Below the pieces are notes generated by a model. The model did not search any database, was not told the DNA's origin, and saw nothing but the letters and a program-made list of their open reading frames with translations. A DNA stretch of 11,384 nt from a bacterium (Candidatus Gribaldobacteria) CG10_big_fil_rev_8_21_14_0_10_41_12. GTDB lineage: Bacteria > Patescibacteriota > Minisyncoccia > Minisyncoccales > CG1-02-41-26. The position numbers and the translations under genes were made by a program. Location: assembly GCA_002773545.1 (NCBI GenBank), contig PFAV01000006.1, positions 1 through 11,384 on the forward strand, in the 5' to 3' direction. Shown piece by piece: positions 1-9,172 of this stretch. Numbering within the stretch: the first letter of the stretch is position 1; each line of letters opens with the position of its first letter.

Positions 1-1492
1 ATTGAATAATCTTAATTTTCGCTAAAATAAAAACAACTAAAGCCGCATAAAAGATAAGCCAGGCCAAACCATTAATAAACATCTCTTTATTTTTACTGTT
101 CCTCCCAGTAACTATTTTAATTACTTGCGCAAAAGCCACCTGTAAATATCCAATAGCAAACGACAATCCCATAAATAAAAGCGTGTCTTCTATGGGGTCA
201 ATCATTTTTAATCTATATAAAAATGGAAATTTTTGCAAAGTTTGAGTGGTTGAGCCAAAATAACTGCCAAACAAAACACCCATTACCAAAGTAGAAATTC
301 CCCCATAAAAAAGCAACCTTAAAAGCTTGGTATCCCCAAGCTTTTTTCTCAAAAATATCAAGGGCAATAAAGTAAAAACAATCAACAAAATTCCATAGCC
401 AGCGTCTGTCAGACAAACCCCAAAAAATAGTATAAAGAAAAAGGCTAAATAAGGGGTTGGATCAACTTCGCCGGGCTTGGGCAGACCGAAAATTTCAGTT
501 ACATATTGAAAGGGTCTGATGAGCTTATGATTTTCTAAAATAACTCTTGGTTCCTCCCCTTTTTCCGGCACAATCTCTATTAAGTGGGATCCCTTGGCGG
601 ACAAAAAAACTCTTTCTTTTATTTTTTTTACTTCTTTTTCATATCCCCAAAAAACAATGTAGTCCAAAAGCCCCCCAAACAAAGTTTTGCTTTTTATCTC
701 CCAATTAATTTTTTCAACTTCCAAAACATCCCTATAAAGCTTAAAACTTCCAATCTTTTTTGCCATTAAAGAAAGTTCTTGTTTTAACGCCTCCATAACC
801 CTGCCGTTCTCTTTTGCTTTTGTTCGGAGATCGGCTCTTTCCTGAATGGGGCTCTGCTCAAAATTATAAAAAACAACCTCGCCTTTAATAACCTTAAGTC
901 CGGCCATCGTCTTGTCTTTATTTTCTTTAAGCCCGGCTAATAAATAAATTTCTTTGGCTCCCAAGCTGGTTAATGGCTTTTGAAATAATTTATTTTCTTT
1001 AATAAACAAGTCAAGCTTTGCTTGTTGTGTCTTAGCGATAGCAATAACCGAAAAAAAAGTTAGGTTGGTATCTTGGGGCAAAAAAGACAAGCCCTTAAAC
1101 TTCTCAAGTTCCAGAAAATTATTTTGGATATTCTTTTCTTCTTTATTAAGGATATCCAATTCTTTCTCTATTTTTTCTATTCTTTTGGCTTCTTGAAAAA
1201 CTTTTTCTTGGCCAGTATAATTTAAGGAAGCCGCACTAAACAAAATTTTGGAATCCTTAAATTTAGAAATAAAAGAAGGCTTTTTAATAAAAGGCGATAG
1301 ATAGCTAATAGCAAAGTCCATTGTGGCCAAGCGGTAATCCGCGGTTTGTAAATTTTTTAAGACATCTTCTTCTTTAGCTTCTCCTTGGGATTCAATTATT
1401 TCAAAAGATCCGGCCTCGGCAATGGCCTCAAATATCTTATTTTGGCTCTCCTTGGAGAAAGCCAAAATATATTTTTTGGCTACTTTAAGCAT
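1..1492 (-). CDS. ntpI: A/V-type ATPase subunit I (NtpI/AtpI, homologue of eukaryotic subunit a), 3' part missing
   Basis: I translated 1492 down to 1 by hand; the frame is open for 497 codons and leaves the window without a stop. Residues 1 to about 330 are a soluble, charged, partly coiled-coil arm. A hydrophobic membrane domain follows, opening with the family signature FGLPKPGEVDPTP near residues 335-347. Next come the first membrane helix with LTDAGYG (about 363-370, matching the conserved GDxGYG) and VLFGSYFGS near 405. Family members are usually 600-660 residues, so roughly 100-150 are missing to the left. Subunit I forms the stator half-channel for ions and links the peripheral stalks to the membrane ring of A/V-type rotary ATPases. 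Its ATG (1490-1492) overlaps the end of the upstream G/H-type gene by 13 nt, so the two are co-translated. Identification rests on motifs I can read; the ion it moves cannot be told from this part. Confidence 0.93.
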   Translation of the reverse strand, partial: MLKVAKKYILAFSKESQNKIFEAIAEAGSFEIIESQGEAKEEDVLKNLQTADYRLATMDFAISYLSPFIKKPSFISKFKDSKILFSAASLNYTGQEKVFQEAKRIEKIEKELDILNKEEKNIQNNFLELEKFKGLSFLPQDTNLTFFSVIAIAKTQQAKLDLFIKENKLFQKPLTSLGAKEIYLLAGLKENKDKTMAGLKVIKGEVVFYNFEQSPIQERADLRTKAKENGRVMEALKQELSLMAKKIGSFKLYRDVLEVEKINWEIKSKTLFGGLLDYIVFWGYEKEVKKIKERVFLSAKGSHLIEIVPEKGEEPRVILENHKLIRPFQYVTEIFGLPKPGEVDPTPYLAFFFILFFGVCLTDAGYGILLIVFTLLPLIFLRKKLGDTKLLRLLFYGGISTLVMGVLFGSYFGSTTQTLQKFPFLYRLKMIDPIEDTLLFMGLSFAIGYLQVAFAQVIKIVTGRNSKNKEMFINGLAWLIFYAALVVFILAKIKIIQ

Positions 1493-1788
1493 AAAATTCT
1501 TTCTGTTAAATAATCAACAGCTTTATTTAGCTTTTCTTTTCTAATAGCCAACATTAAAGAAAGCTCTTTTTGAGTTTTTTCTTGAAAGGCTTGTTCAATA
1601 GCTTTAAGCTTTTTTTCTTTAGCGCTTTTTATTTGCTCTTTTTCATTTGGCGTTAAAGAAACTTCTTCCAATTTTTTTTCTAACTGGCTTCTTTTTTCTT
1701 GCAAAAATAAATCAGCTTCTTGTTTAACAGCTTCAATTTTTTCTTTGATTTCCCGTTCTTTTTGCAAAACTAAAGATAATTCATTCAT
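1480..1788 (-). CDS. A/V-type ATPase peripheral-stalk subunit G/H (AhaH/NtpF-like coiled coil)
   Basis: This 102-residue protein is almost entirely charged helix (many K, E and Q) with no membrane segment, as expected for the small coiled-coil stalk subunit that pairs with subunit E in A/V-type ATPases. Sequence identity in such proteins is weak, so the call leans on length, composition and context. It lies directly before subunit I with a 13-nt overlap, and G-I is how the Thermus-type V-ATPase operon begins. Subunit E is normally about 180-200 residues, and F-type subunit b has an N-terminal membrane helix, so neither fits. The start at 1788 is the only reasonable ATG; it lies 15 nt after the carbonic-anhydrase-like stop, and no Shine-Dalgarno sequence is evident. 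An unrelated coiled-coil protein cannot be excluded on sequence alone. Confidence 0.78.
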   Translation of the reverse strand: MNELSLVLQKEREIKEKIEAVKQEADLFLQEKRSQLEKKLEEVSLTPNEKEQIKSAKEKKLKAIEQAFQEKTQKELSLMLAIRKEKLNKAVDYLTERILCLK

Positions 1789-1803
1789 ATTTTTGTTTTC
1801 TCA

Positions 1804-2211
1804 TTAAAAAATCTTTTCCAACGACAACTCCCCTTTTGATACGCCTTTGACGATATAAGCCGTAAAAATTAGTTCGGGGAATTGTTCAGCGATAATGGCT
1901 TTGATTTTAGCCAGGTCGGCTTGTTGAGTGGTTGTTTCCTCTATTGGGTCGACAATGCCGTAGGCGCCGCAGTTGTCGTGGTATAAAACAACGATATTTT
2001 TTATTTGGTGAAGTTTTTGCGATAAAGTAATTTGCTTTAATAAAAAATCTCTTTCAGCTTCAGAGCCAAGCATGTCCTTGGCCGAGCCCGCGCAAGAAAC
2101 CAAGTCATAGTCGCCCTCCTCCACGCCAATATCTTTTAGTAAACTGCTCAAAACACTGGGCTTAAGGCGAAAGTCCATACAACGAAAAACTAAATAATGA
2201 CAAATGTGCAT
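1804..2211 (-). CDS. Small beta-carbonic-anhydrase-like zinc protein
   Basis: The 135-residue protein carries the beta-carbonic anhydrase zinc pattern: CMDFR (C11, D13, R15) and HDNCGAYG (H78, C81), giving the Cys-His-Cys ligands and the Asp-Arg dyad. The segment SCAGSAKDM (39-47) falls where the family has its RNAGN-like loop. The family converts CO2 and water to bicarbonate and a proton in the cytoplasm. At 135 residues it is well below the usual 190-220, so it may be a minimal or diverged member, and activity is not assured. The start at 2211 is supported because the next ATG (M12) would remove the C11 ligand. It sits 14 nt after atpC and 15 nt before the A/V-type stalk gene, in the same apparent transcript. 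A role in proton or bicarbonate supply near the two ATPases is only an inference from position. Confidence 0.75.
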   Translation of the reverse strand: MHICHYLVFRCMDFRLKPSVLSSLLKDIGVEEGDYDLVSCAGSAKDMLGSEAERDFLLKQITLSQKLHQIKNIVVLYHDNCGAYGIVDPIEETTTQQADLAKIKAIIAEQFPELIFTAYIVKGVSKGELSLEKIF

Positions 2212-2225
2212 AAAATTATTAATTA

Positions 2226-2660
2226 TTAACTAGTCATTTGAAAAGGCGGGCTACCTTTATGCCGGCGGGCGACTTTTAGCCGAGCTAATTCTTTCTCTAT
2301 TTGTATAGCCAAGCCGGTGTAATCAACTTCTTCCCTGTTTTTCTCGCTCATTAATTTTAAGGCGCGGTCTTTGGCTTCTTTTGCTCTTTGCTCGTCAATT
2401 TCAGAGGCGTGCTCGGCCGTGTCGGCCAAAACAATCACTTTGTTTTTGGCCACTTCAATCATACCGCCCGAAACCGCCATAGCAATTTCTTCTTTGCCTT
2501 TTTTAATCATTAATTCGCCCGGCTTCAAAACGCCTACCAAAGAAATGTGGTTGGGCAAAATAGTTATTTCGCCTTGAACTGTAGGTATGGTCGCCTGGTC
2601 AATCTCGCTTTCATAAACAACCCTTTCTGGGGTGACAATTTTAAAGTTTATCTTGTTCAT
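2226..2660 (-). CDS. atpC: F-type ATP synthase epsilon subunit
   Basis: The 144-residue protein has the epsilon layout: an N-terminal beta-sandwich (about 1-85, beginning INFKIVTPERVVYESE and including GEITILPNHISLVGVL) and a C-terminal two-helix segment ending in ELARLKVARR. Epsilon belongs to the central stalk of F1, joins gamma to the c-ring and can inhibit ATP hydrolysis. The gene is last in the F-type cluster. It is separated from atpD by 66 nt made up largely of repeat sequence, so its start region lies next to a mobile-looking element. An AGAGG inside the repeat is about 14 nt before the ATG, rather far for a normal ribosome binding site. After the last expected helix there is an unusual tail of roughly 11 residues (HKGSPPFQMTS). 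Confidence 0.95.
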   Translation of the reverse strand: MNKINFKIVTPERVVYESEIDQATIPTVQGEITILPNHISLVGVLKPGELMIKKGKEEIAMAVSGGMIEVAKNKVIVLADTAEHASEIDEQRAKEAKDRALKLMSEKNREEVDYTGLAIQIEKELARLKVARRHKGSPPFQMTS

Positions 2661-2666
2661 AATAAT

Positions 2667-4139
<1,473 letters not shown>

Positions 4140-4148
4140 TTATGCTCA

Positions 4149-5054
4149 TTACTCTAACGACGCTTTGCTCACTGATATTTCAGATAGTTCTTGGGTAATG
4201 CCGGTTTGGCGCGCTTTATTAAAGCCCAAAGTTAAATCGCTCAACAGCCCGCCGGCCGCGTCCGAGGCGTTTCTCATGGCCAACATTCGTGAGGAGTGTT
4301 CGGAAGCGTTTGATTCTAAAACCGCCTGATAAATTTGTAATTCCAGCAACCGTGGTAAAAAAATTCGTAAAACAAAATCAGCGTTTGGCTCAAAAAGATA
4401 CTCTCCTCCATCAATTTGGTCTTGCTCTTCAATTTCTTTTAACAACTTTTTTTCATCTTCGCTGATGGCCGCTAAGTTTAAGGGCAGAAATTGTTTAATA
4501 ACTGGTTTTTGTTTTAAGGGGCTGATAAAATCAGTGAATACTAAAACAACTCGGTCATATTTTTGGACTAAAAACCCATTAAGCGCGGCTTGCGATAAAA
4601 ATCTCATCTCGCTTAAGTCGCTCAAGACCTCGCTTTTAGGAAAATCCGCCGCTACTAATAAACCGTTTTTAGATAAAGCCACCGCTCCCTTGCGGCCATA
4701 AGTGATAAATTCCAATTCGGCTGAGGGCGCTTGGGCGGCTACAAAAGACAAGGTTTTTTTAATAATTTGCTGGTTAAAGCCGCCGCAAAGTCCTCTATTG
4801 GAGCTTAATAATAAAATGCCGATTTTTTTGATTTCTTTTGATTGATTTAATAAGGGATGCAATGCCGGGTCGCTTTTTTGAGCTACCCTCAAAACCGCTT
4901 TCCAGGCGGTTTCGGAATATTCTCTAGAAAGCAAAGCCGAGGCAACGGCTTTTCTCATTTTGCTAGCTGAAACCATCTCCATGGCTTTGGTAATTTTTTG
5001 AGTGTTTTTAACAGAGCGAATCTGTCGTTTAATTTTACGAATTGCCAGTGCCAT
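4149..5054 (-). CDS. atpG: F-type ATP synthase gamma subunit
   Basis: The 301-residue protein has both conserved ends of gamma: the N-terminal helix IRKIKRQIRSVKNTQKITKA followed by MEMVSASKM, and a C-terminal helix with LTLGFNKARQTGITQELSEI. These two helices form the coiled coil that rotates inside the alpha3beta3 hexamer and couples ring rotation to catalysis. The length is close to the usual 285-300. The start at 5054 gives the standard MALAIRKIK beginning. A 10-bp perfect hairpin ends 7 nt before this ATG, with no visible Shine-Dalgarno sequence between, so translation may respond to that structure. The 68-nt gap after atpA is one of the largest inside this operon. Confidence 0.97.
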   Translation of the reverse strand: MALAIRKIKRQIRSVKNTQKITKAMEMVSASKMRKAVASALLSREYSETAWKAVLRVAQKSDPALHPLLNQSKEIKKIGILLLSSNRGLCGGFNQQIIKKTLSFVAAQAPSAELEFITYGRKGAVALSKNGLLVAADFPKSEVLSDLSEMRFLSQAALNGFLVQKYDRVVLVFTDFISPLKQKPVIKQFLPLNLAAISEDEKKLLKEIEEQDQIDGGEYLFEPNADFVLRIFLPRLLELQIYQAVLESNASEHSSRMLAMRNASDAAGGLLSDLTLGFNKARQTGITQELSEISVSKASLE

Positions 5055-5061
5055 AATTTTG

Positions 5062-5087
5062 CCCGATTTTGCGGAAACAAAATCGGG
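5062..5087 (-). promoter_or_regulatory. Perfect 10-bp hairpin directly before the atpG start
   Basis: CCCGATTTTG at 5062-5071 pairs exactly with CAAAATCGGG at 5078-5087 around a 6-nt loop. In the minus-strand transcript it ends 7 nt before the atpG ATG, where a ribosome would need to bind. It has no U-tract right after it, so it is not a convincing terminator. A role in translation, RNA processing or mRNA stability is inference. Confidence 0.6.
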
Positions 5088-5117
5088 AATTTCTAAATCC
5101 TAATTTCTAATTTCTAA
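5088..5117. repeat. Three copies of AATTTCTAA in the atpA-atpG gap
   Basis: The 9-mer AATTTCTAA occurs at 5088-5096, 5102-5110 and 5109-5117, the last two overlapping by two bases. It fills the rest of the gap between the atpA stop and the hairpin before atpG. No function can be assigned; short AT-rich tandem spacers may simply arise by slippage. Confidence 0.65.
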
Positions 5118-5122
5118 AAAAA

Positions 5123-6634
5123 TCAAGAAGAAAAAATACTCTTATACTCGCTAATCAAGTTTTTTAAGTCCTGTTCGGTTTGTTCGGTGATGTCTTTGGT
5201 TTCTTTAATTGATTGTAAAATAGTTTTGCCTTGGTTGTCTAAATACTGCAAAAGGCCTGTTTCAAAGTCCTTAATTTTGTTGATGGCAATGTCGTCCAGA
5301 AAACCGTTCACCGCGCTGAATAAAATGGCCACTTGGCGTTCTACTGGCATAGGGCGATACTGATCTTGTTTGAGAATTTCGGTCAGACGCCTGCCCCGCT
5401 CAATCTGCGCTTGGGTGGCTTTGTCCAAATCAGAGGCAAACTGCGCGAAAGCGGCTAACTCACGAAATTGCGCCAGCTCTAATCGCAACTTGCCCGCCAC
5501 TTTTTTCATAGCTTTAATTTGCGCGTCTGATCCCACCCGCGAGACCGACAACCCCACATTTAAGGCTGGCCTAATGCCTTGATAAAATAAATCTCCCTCC
5601 AAATAAATCTGCCCGTCAGTAATAGAAATAACATTGGTAGGAATATAAGCTGAAATATCGCCAGCTTGCGTTTCAATAATCGGCAAAGCGGTGATAGAGC
5701 CGCCTCCTTTTTCTTGGCTTATTTTGCAAGCCCGCTCTAATAACCGTGAGTGCAAATAAAAAATATCGCCGGGGTAGGCCTCTCGGCTAGGGGGACGGCG
5801 CAATAGCAATGATAGCTGGCGATAAGCCACCGCGTGCTTTGACAAGTCATCATAAACAATCAAAACATCTTTGCCCTGATCCTTAAAGTATTCAGCCATA
5901 GCGCAACCCGCGAAAGGCGCGATATAATTTAAGGCCGCCGGGTGAGACGCCGTGGCCGCCACCACTATGGTATGATCAAGCGCTCCCAGCTCGGTTAATT
6001 TAGCCACTGTTTTGGCTACGCTGGAATCTTTCTGGCCAATAGCCACATAAATACAAATAACATTTTGATCTTTTTGATTGATAATCGCGTCAATGGCCAA
6101 AGCGGTTTTGCCGGTTTGGCGGTCGCCGATAATCAATTCTCGCTGACCTCGGCCAATCGGGATAATCGCGTCAATGGCCTTAATGCCTGTTTGCAAAGAA
6201 ATTTTGACTGGCTCTCTCTCAATCACTCGGGGGGCAATTTTTTCCACTGGATAAAAGTTTTTATGGCTCAACGAGCCCTTTTCATCCAAAGGCGCTCCTA
6301 ACGGATTAACTACTCGGCCAATCAGCTCCTCGCCCACCGGCACCTCTAAAACTCGGCCGGTTGTTTTGACCATATCGCCTTCTTTAAGCTGGCGATAATC
6401 CCCCAAAATGATCACCCCGGCCAAGTCCTCTTCTAAATTCAAAACCACGCCAAAAATATCATTGGGGAAGGCCACCATTTCCAACGACATGGCCTGGCTC
6501 AAGCCATTCACCTTGGCCACGCCGTCGCCCAGCTCCACTACGAAGCCGACATTTTCCACTTGCGCTTGCGAGCGGTAGTCGCTTAACTGATTTTTGAGTG
6601 ATTCTATTAAATAATTTTTTAATTCATCGCTCAT
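5123..6634 (-). CDS. atpA: F-type ATP synthase alpha subunit
   Basis: The 503-residue protein matches the usual alpha length. It shows the P-loop GDRQTGKT (170-177), [14 protein letters not shown] (260-273), [12 protein letters not shown] (279-290), and the arginine-finger segment [13 protein letters not shown] (R366), which reaches into the catalytic site of the neighbouring beta subunit. The N-terminus, with the segment [14 protein letters not shown] at 29-42, is the standard crown domain. Alpha binds nucleotide without catalysis and alternates with beta in F1. The start at 6634 lies 3 nt after the atpH stop, so the two are tightly coupled. TGA is used as the stop codon. All key residues are present, so a working enzyme is expected. 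Confidence 0.98.
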   Translation of the reverse strand: MSDELKNYLIESLKNQLSDYRSQAQVENVGFVVELGDGVAKVNGLSQAMSLEMVAFPNDIFGVVLNLEEDLAGVIILGDYRQLKEGDMVKTTGRVLEVPVGEELIGRVVNPLGAPLDEKGSLSHKNFYPVEKIAPRVIEREPVKISLQTGIKAIDAIIPIGRGQRELIIGDRQTGKTALAIDAIINQKDQNVICIYVAIGQKDSSVAKTVAKLTELGALDHTIVVAATASHPAALNYIAPFAGCAMAEYFKDQGKDVLIVYDDLSKHAVAYRQLSLLLRRPPSREAYPGDIFYLHSRLLERACKISQEKGGGSITALPIIETQAGDISAYIPTNVISITDGQIYLEGDLFYQGIRPALNVGLSVSRVGSDAQIKAMKKVAGKLRLELAQFRELAAFAQFASDLDKATQAQIERGRRLTEILKQDQYRPMPVERQVAILFSAVNGFLDDIAINKIKDFETGLLQYLDNQGKTILQSIKETKDITEQTEQDLKNLISEYKSIFSS

Positions 6635-6637
6635 AGT

Positions 6638-7036
6638 TTAAGAATTTAATTGATGATTAAGCCGTTTTAGTTCATTTTTAACCGAAGCGTCTAATAAAAA
6701 ATCTTGCCACTTCAAGATAAACCCGCCCAGCAAGCCCTTGTCAAGGCGCTCTTGCAAAATAACTTTTTCTTGGGACTTATCTGTCAAAAATTGCCGCAGT
6801 TTATTAGTAATTATTTTACTGGCCTGATGGGCTGTAAAAAGTTCAGCCCTTAATTGCCCATCTTGCTGGTCAAGATATTTTTCCAATTCAACGATAATCA
6901 AGGGCAATAAAAAAAGCGCGTTTTTCTTGAGCAATAACTTAAAAAACTTTTCCGTTATCCGCGCATGCTCTCCCTTGCCTGCTTTATTAGCTACATCGGC
7001 TAAAGCGATGGCGTATTTTTTAGGCGATATCTTCAT
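6638..7036 (-). CDS. atpH: F-type ATP synthase delta subunit (OSCP homologue), shortened
   Basis: The start at 7036 overlaps the atpF stop as ATGA, typical of coupled translation. The N-terminus (SPKKYAIALADVA, about 4-16) resembles the first helix of delta. The C-terminal part has LDKGLLGGFILKW (98-110) and LLDASVKNELKRL (114-126), matching the conserved GG and D-x-S region of the family. Delta/OSCP caps the alpha3beta3 head and ties it to the b-subunit stalk. At 132 residues it is about 45 short of the usual 175-180. Both ends are recognisable, so the loss is internal, probably in the N-terminal helical bundle or linker, not a frameshift. The position between atpF and atpA makes the assignment secure. 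Confidence 0.92.
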   Translation of the reverse strand: MKISPKKYAIALADVANKAGKGEHARITEKFFKLLLKKNALFLLPLIIVELEKYLDQQDGQLRAELFTAHQASKIITNKLRQFLTDKSQEKVILQERLDKGLLGGFILKWQDFLLDASVKNELKRLNHQLNS

Positions 7037-7527
7037 AACTCCTGTAAAATCTTTTGAGACAATTGTTCGTCTTTTTCTTGGTCTAATTTTTCCCGTAAAA
7101 TTTTCTCGGCCGCCAAAATTACCAGCCCGCTGATTTCGCCTTTTAATTCTTCTTTGGCTTTTTTTTGTTCTCTTTGTATTTGTTCTTGAGCTTGTTCTAA
7201 AATTTGTTGGGCTTGGGCGGCTGTTTTTTCGGTTAGAACAACTCTTTCTTTTTCAGCATCTTCCTTAACTTTTTGCATAATGGCTTGCGCCTCTTTTTTA
7301 GCCGTCACAAAAGCGTCTTGCCGTTCTTTTTCGCCTTCTTGCAATTGCTGGCCAATTTCCTCGGCTTGGCGCAAGCCGTCTTCAATGCGCACTGTTCTGT
7401 CTTGCATTTTCTTGGCTAATGGTTTTAAGGCAAAAAACCACAAAACAAAAACCACAATGGCAAAGTTAACCAACTGGGCGATTAAAATCTTCCAATCAAT
7501 ATGGAAGGAAGAAAGGATATCAATCAT
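7033..7527 (-). CDS. atpF: F-type ATP synthase b subunit
   Basis: The 164-residue protein starts with a short polar segment (SSFHIDWKILIAQL), then a single membrane helix (about 14-34), then a long charged, Q/E/K-rich helix running almost to the C-terminus. This is the b-subunit plan: a membrane anchor and a coiled-coil dimer forming the peripheral stalk. The N-terminal F-x-I-D-W-x-x-x-x-A-Q-L-x-N-F pattern is well conserved in the family and supports the start at 7527. It lies only 5 nt after atpE and overlaps atpH by 4 nt. There is one b gene and no b' copy, as in most non-photosynthetic bacteria. Confidence 0.96.
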   Translation of the reverse strand: MIDILSSFHIDWKILIAQLVNFAIVVFVLWFFALKPLAKKMQDRTVRIEDGLRQAEEIGQQLQEGEKERQDAFVTAKKEAQAIMQKVKEDAEKERVVLTEKTAAQAQQILEQAQEQIQREQKKAKEELKGEISGLVILAAEKILREKLDQEKDEQLSQKILQEL

Positions 7528-7532
7528 TTTTT

Positions 7533-7768
<236 letters not shown>

Positions 7769-7779
7769 AAGGACGCTTC

Positions 7780-7810
7780 TCAATTAAAATATAAAAATTA
7801 TTTTAATTGA
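7780..7810 (-). promoter_or_regulatory. AT-rich 11-bp hairpin between atpB and atpE
   Basis: TCAATTAAAAT at 7780-7790 pairs exactly with ATTTTAATTGA at 7800-7810 around a 9-nt loop. It lies in the 83-nt gap between the atpB stop and the atpE start, 25 nt before that start. Structures upstream of atpE are known in other bacteria to affect mRNA processing or translation. Here that role is inferred from position, and the stem is all A-T apart from one C-G pair. Confidence 0.5.
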
Positions 7811-7837
7811 TTATTCGGCCTTAAATAATTAAATAAT

Positions 7838-8683
7838 TTAATGCGCCTCGGCGTGATGCGAAGTCATTACAGACAAAAAAACTAATGTAAGCGTGGCAAA
7901 AATTAACGCTTGTATTATTCCTACAATAATCTCTAAAAAGATAAAAGGCAATGGCACCGCATAGGCAAAAATCGCCGCCATTGAAGCCAACAACACCTCG
8001 CCCGCAAAAACATTGCCAAATAATCGGAAGGAAAGCGAAGCCACCTTGGCTACCTCGCCCACCGCTTCAATTAACCCTACAAAAAACTGAATCGGATTAA
8101 TCAATAAGGTTGTATATTTTTTCTCTTGGAAAACTTTCCGCGGCAATTCTAAAAAAAACTTGAAGCCAGCAAAGCGATTTAAGTGGCTCCAAGCGCCCGA
8201 CATAACCACACCAAAGATATGCGTTAAAACCACTGCCATAATAGACAAGGCCAAGGTGGTGTTCAAATCAGCGGTGCCACCTCGCAGTAACGGTATAAAA
8301 AACCTTCCACCCTCGCGAGCCTCCACAAAGCCAATTGAGCCAAAGCCGGGCAACAAGCCCAGCCAATTATTAAATAAAATAAAAATAAACAAGGGTAAAA
8401 CAATCGGTAAAAACTTCATGGTTTTGCCTCGGCTGCCCGTGACGGTGTCCGCTAAATTGTAAGCGCCTTCTAAAAAAACCTCGCAATAATTCTGAAAACC
8501 CTTAGGAATCATGGCAATTTTGCGTCTGGCCATTAAAGAAAAGGCCGCCACCAAGAAAACCGCTAGCCAAGAACAAAGCAATGAATTAGTAATAGTAAAG
8601 CCGTGGAAATTAAAAAGCGGCTCGGCAAAGAGCGTGGTTTCGTGTTGAATTTCTTGGGTTAAATTAGTATCTGTTTGGTTCAT
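7838..8683 (-). CDS. atpB: F-type ATP synthase a subunit (proton channel)
   Basis: The 281-residue membrane protein has about five or six hydrophobic segments and the signature of subunit a: GGTADLNTTLALS (135-147), INPIQFFVGLIEAVGEVAK (195-213) and SLSFRLFGNVFAGE (216-229). R220 is the essential arginine facing the c-ring carboxylate, and Q258 is in the conserved GIIQALIFATLT helix. With the c-ring it forms the two half-channels for protons. The C-terminus ends in a histidine-containing tail (HHAEAH). The start at 8683 overlaps the preceding atpI/Z-like gene by 20 nt. A long N-terminal segment of about 25 polar residues precedes the first membrane helix, as is common for this subunit. Confidence 0.97.
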   Translation of the reverse strand: MNQTDTNLTQEIQHETTLFAEPLFNFHGFTITNSLLCSWLAVFLVAAFSLMARRKIAMIPKGFQNYCEVFLEGAYNLADTVTGSRGKTMKFLPIVLPLFIFILFNNWLGLLPGFGSIGFVEAREGGRFFIPLLRGGTADLNTTLALSIMAVVLTHIFGVVMSGAWSHLNRFAGFKFFLELPRKVFQEKKYTTLLINPIQFFVGLIEAVGEVAKVASLSFRLFGNVFAGEVLLASMAAIFAYAVPLPFIFLEIIVGIIQALIFATLTLVFLSVMTSHHAEAH

Positions 8684-9008
8684 TTGGGTTGTTATCGTCT
8701 AAACAATTAAAATAATCTCTTTGAACCTGTTGAGGGTCTTTTTTATTCTTTTCACTATTTTTTTTAGCATAAGTTATTTTCCATAAAAACAAAATTTCCC
8801 TAAAAATACCCATGATCGTCACGGCAAAACCCAACCCCATGCAAATAACAAAAGGCCAGCTTCCCCATTCAATAAAATATTTCTCCAAAAGCTTGCCCAA
8901 AAACAAAAACAAAACCAACGGGCCGATTAACCAGCCCCAGATCTTAAAAAAAACCTTAAGCCCAACCATTTGCCAATTGTTTTCCCCCTCGCCAAAATAA
9001 TCAGTCAT
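8664..9008 (-). CDS. AtpI/AtpZ-like small membrane protein heading the ATP synthase operon
   Basis: This 114-residue protein has two membrane helices (about 20-41 and 51-69), a short loop and a lysine-rich C-terminal tail. This is the plan of the ATPase_gene1/AtpZ family often found first in F-type operons, where members assist c-ring assembly or help with magnesium uptake in some species. The segment with GWLIGPLVLFLFLGKLLEKY and a second glycine-rich helix (MGLGFAVTIMGIFRE) fits. It is the first gene after the sigma-70 promoter at 9065-9093. The 5' leader to its ATG is about 50 nt, very AT-rich and without a Shine-Dalgarno sequence. Its 3' end overlaps atpB by 20 nt. The family call rests on layout and position more than on fixed residues. 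Confidence 0.75.
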   Translation of the reverse strand: MTDYFGEGENNWQMVGLKVFFKIWGWLIGPLVLFLFLGKLLEKYFIEWGSWPFVICMGLGFAVTIMGIFREILFLWKITYAKKNSEKNKKDPQQVQRDYFNCLDDNNPNEPNRY

Positions 9009-9064
9009 AAATAATAATTGAAAATTGAAAAAATAATAAAATAAATCTGTATGGGGGGGAAGTC

Positions 9065-9093
9065 ATTATAAGGCCACTAGCAACCCAAGTCAA
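9065..9093 (-). promoter_or_regulatory. Sigma-70 promoter of the ATP synthase operon
   Basis: On the minus strand TTGACT (9093-9088) is followed by exactly 17 nt and TATAAT (9070-9065). The -10 box is perfect and the -35 differs from consensus by one base. The predicted transcription start is near 9058, about 50 nt before the first gene. It lies immediately after the terminator-like palindrome of the preceding unit, so it is well placed to start the atp transcript. Confidence 0.85.
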
Positions 9094-9114
9094 GAGAGCG
9101 CACTTCACTCTAAA

Positions 9115-9156
9115 AGGGGTCAGCCCCCGCGCCTTTAGGCGCCGGGTCTGACCCCT
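9115..9156 (-). terminator. GC-rich palindrome, possible terminator of the leuS unit and REP-like repeat
   Basis: AGGGGTCAG (9115-9123) pairs perfectly with CTGACCCCT (9148-9156). Inside it CCC pairs with GGG and GCGCC with GGCGC around a small loop, with two mismatches. On the minus strand the stem runs into TTTT (9114-9111 side), 17 nt after the phosphatase stop, so it could terminate the leuS unit. Its core, GGGGTCAGACC-like, resembles the GGGGCAGACC core of the repeat at 2667-2763, suggesting a REP-type family. Both roles may hold. Confidence 0.65.
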
Positions 9157-9172
9157 GTCAACTTCTTACTTC

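Noticed and set aside
213..416. A 67-residue minus-strand frame at 213-416
   Set aside because: It lies in another frame inside the subunit I coding region, whose own frame is open across the whole stretch and shows family motifs.
584..769. Plus-strand open frames across the window, such as 584-769, 2547-2834, 4108-4329 and 7280-7570
   Set aside because: All lie opposite strongly supported minus-strand genes, have low-complexity or family-free sequence and no plausible start context.
2226..2290. GC-rich near-repeat at the 3' end of atpC (GTCGCCCGCC and GTAGCCCGCC) as another inserted element
   Set aside because: The two copies are short and imperfect and no palindrome forms; the odd tail of AtpC is noted but an insertion is not supported.
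9001..9060. The AT-rich leader before the first atp gene as a riboswitch
   Set aside because: It is about 50 nt, low in complexity and without stable pairing or a known motif.
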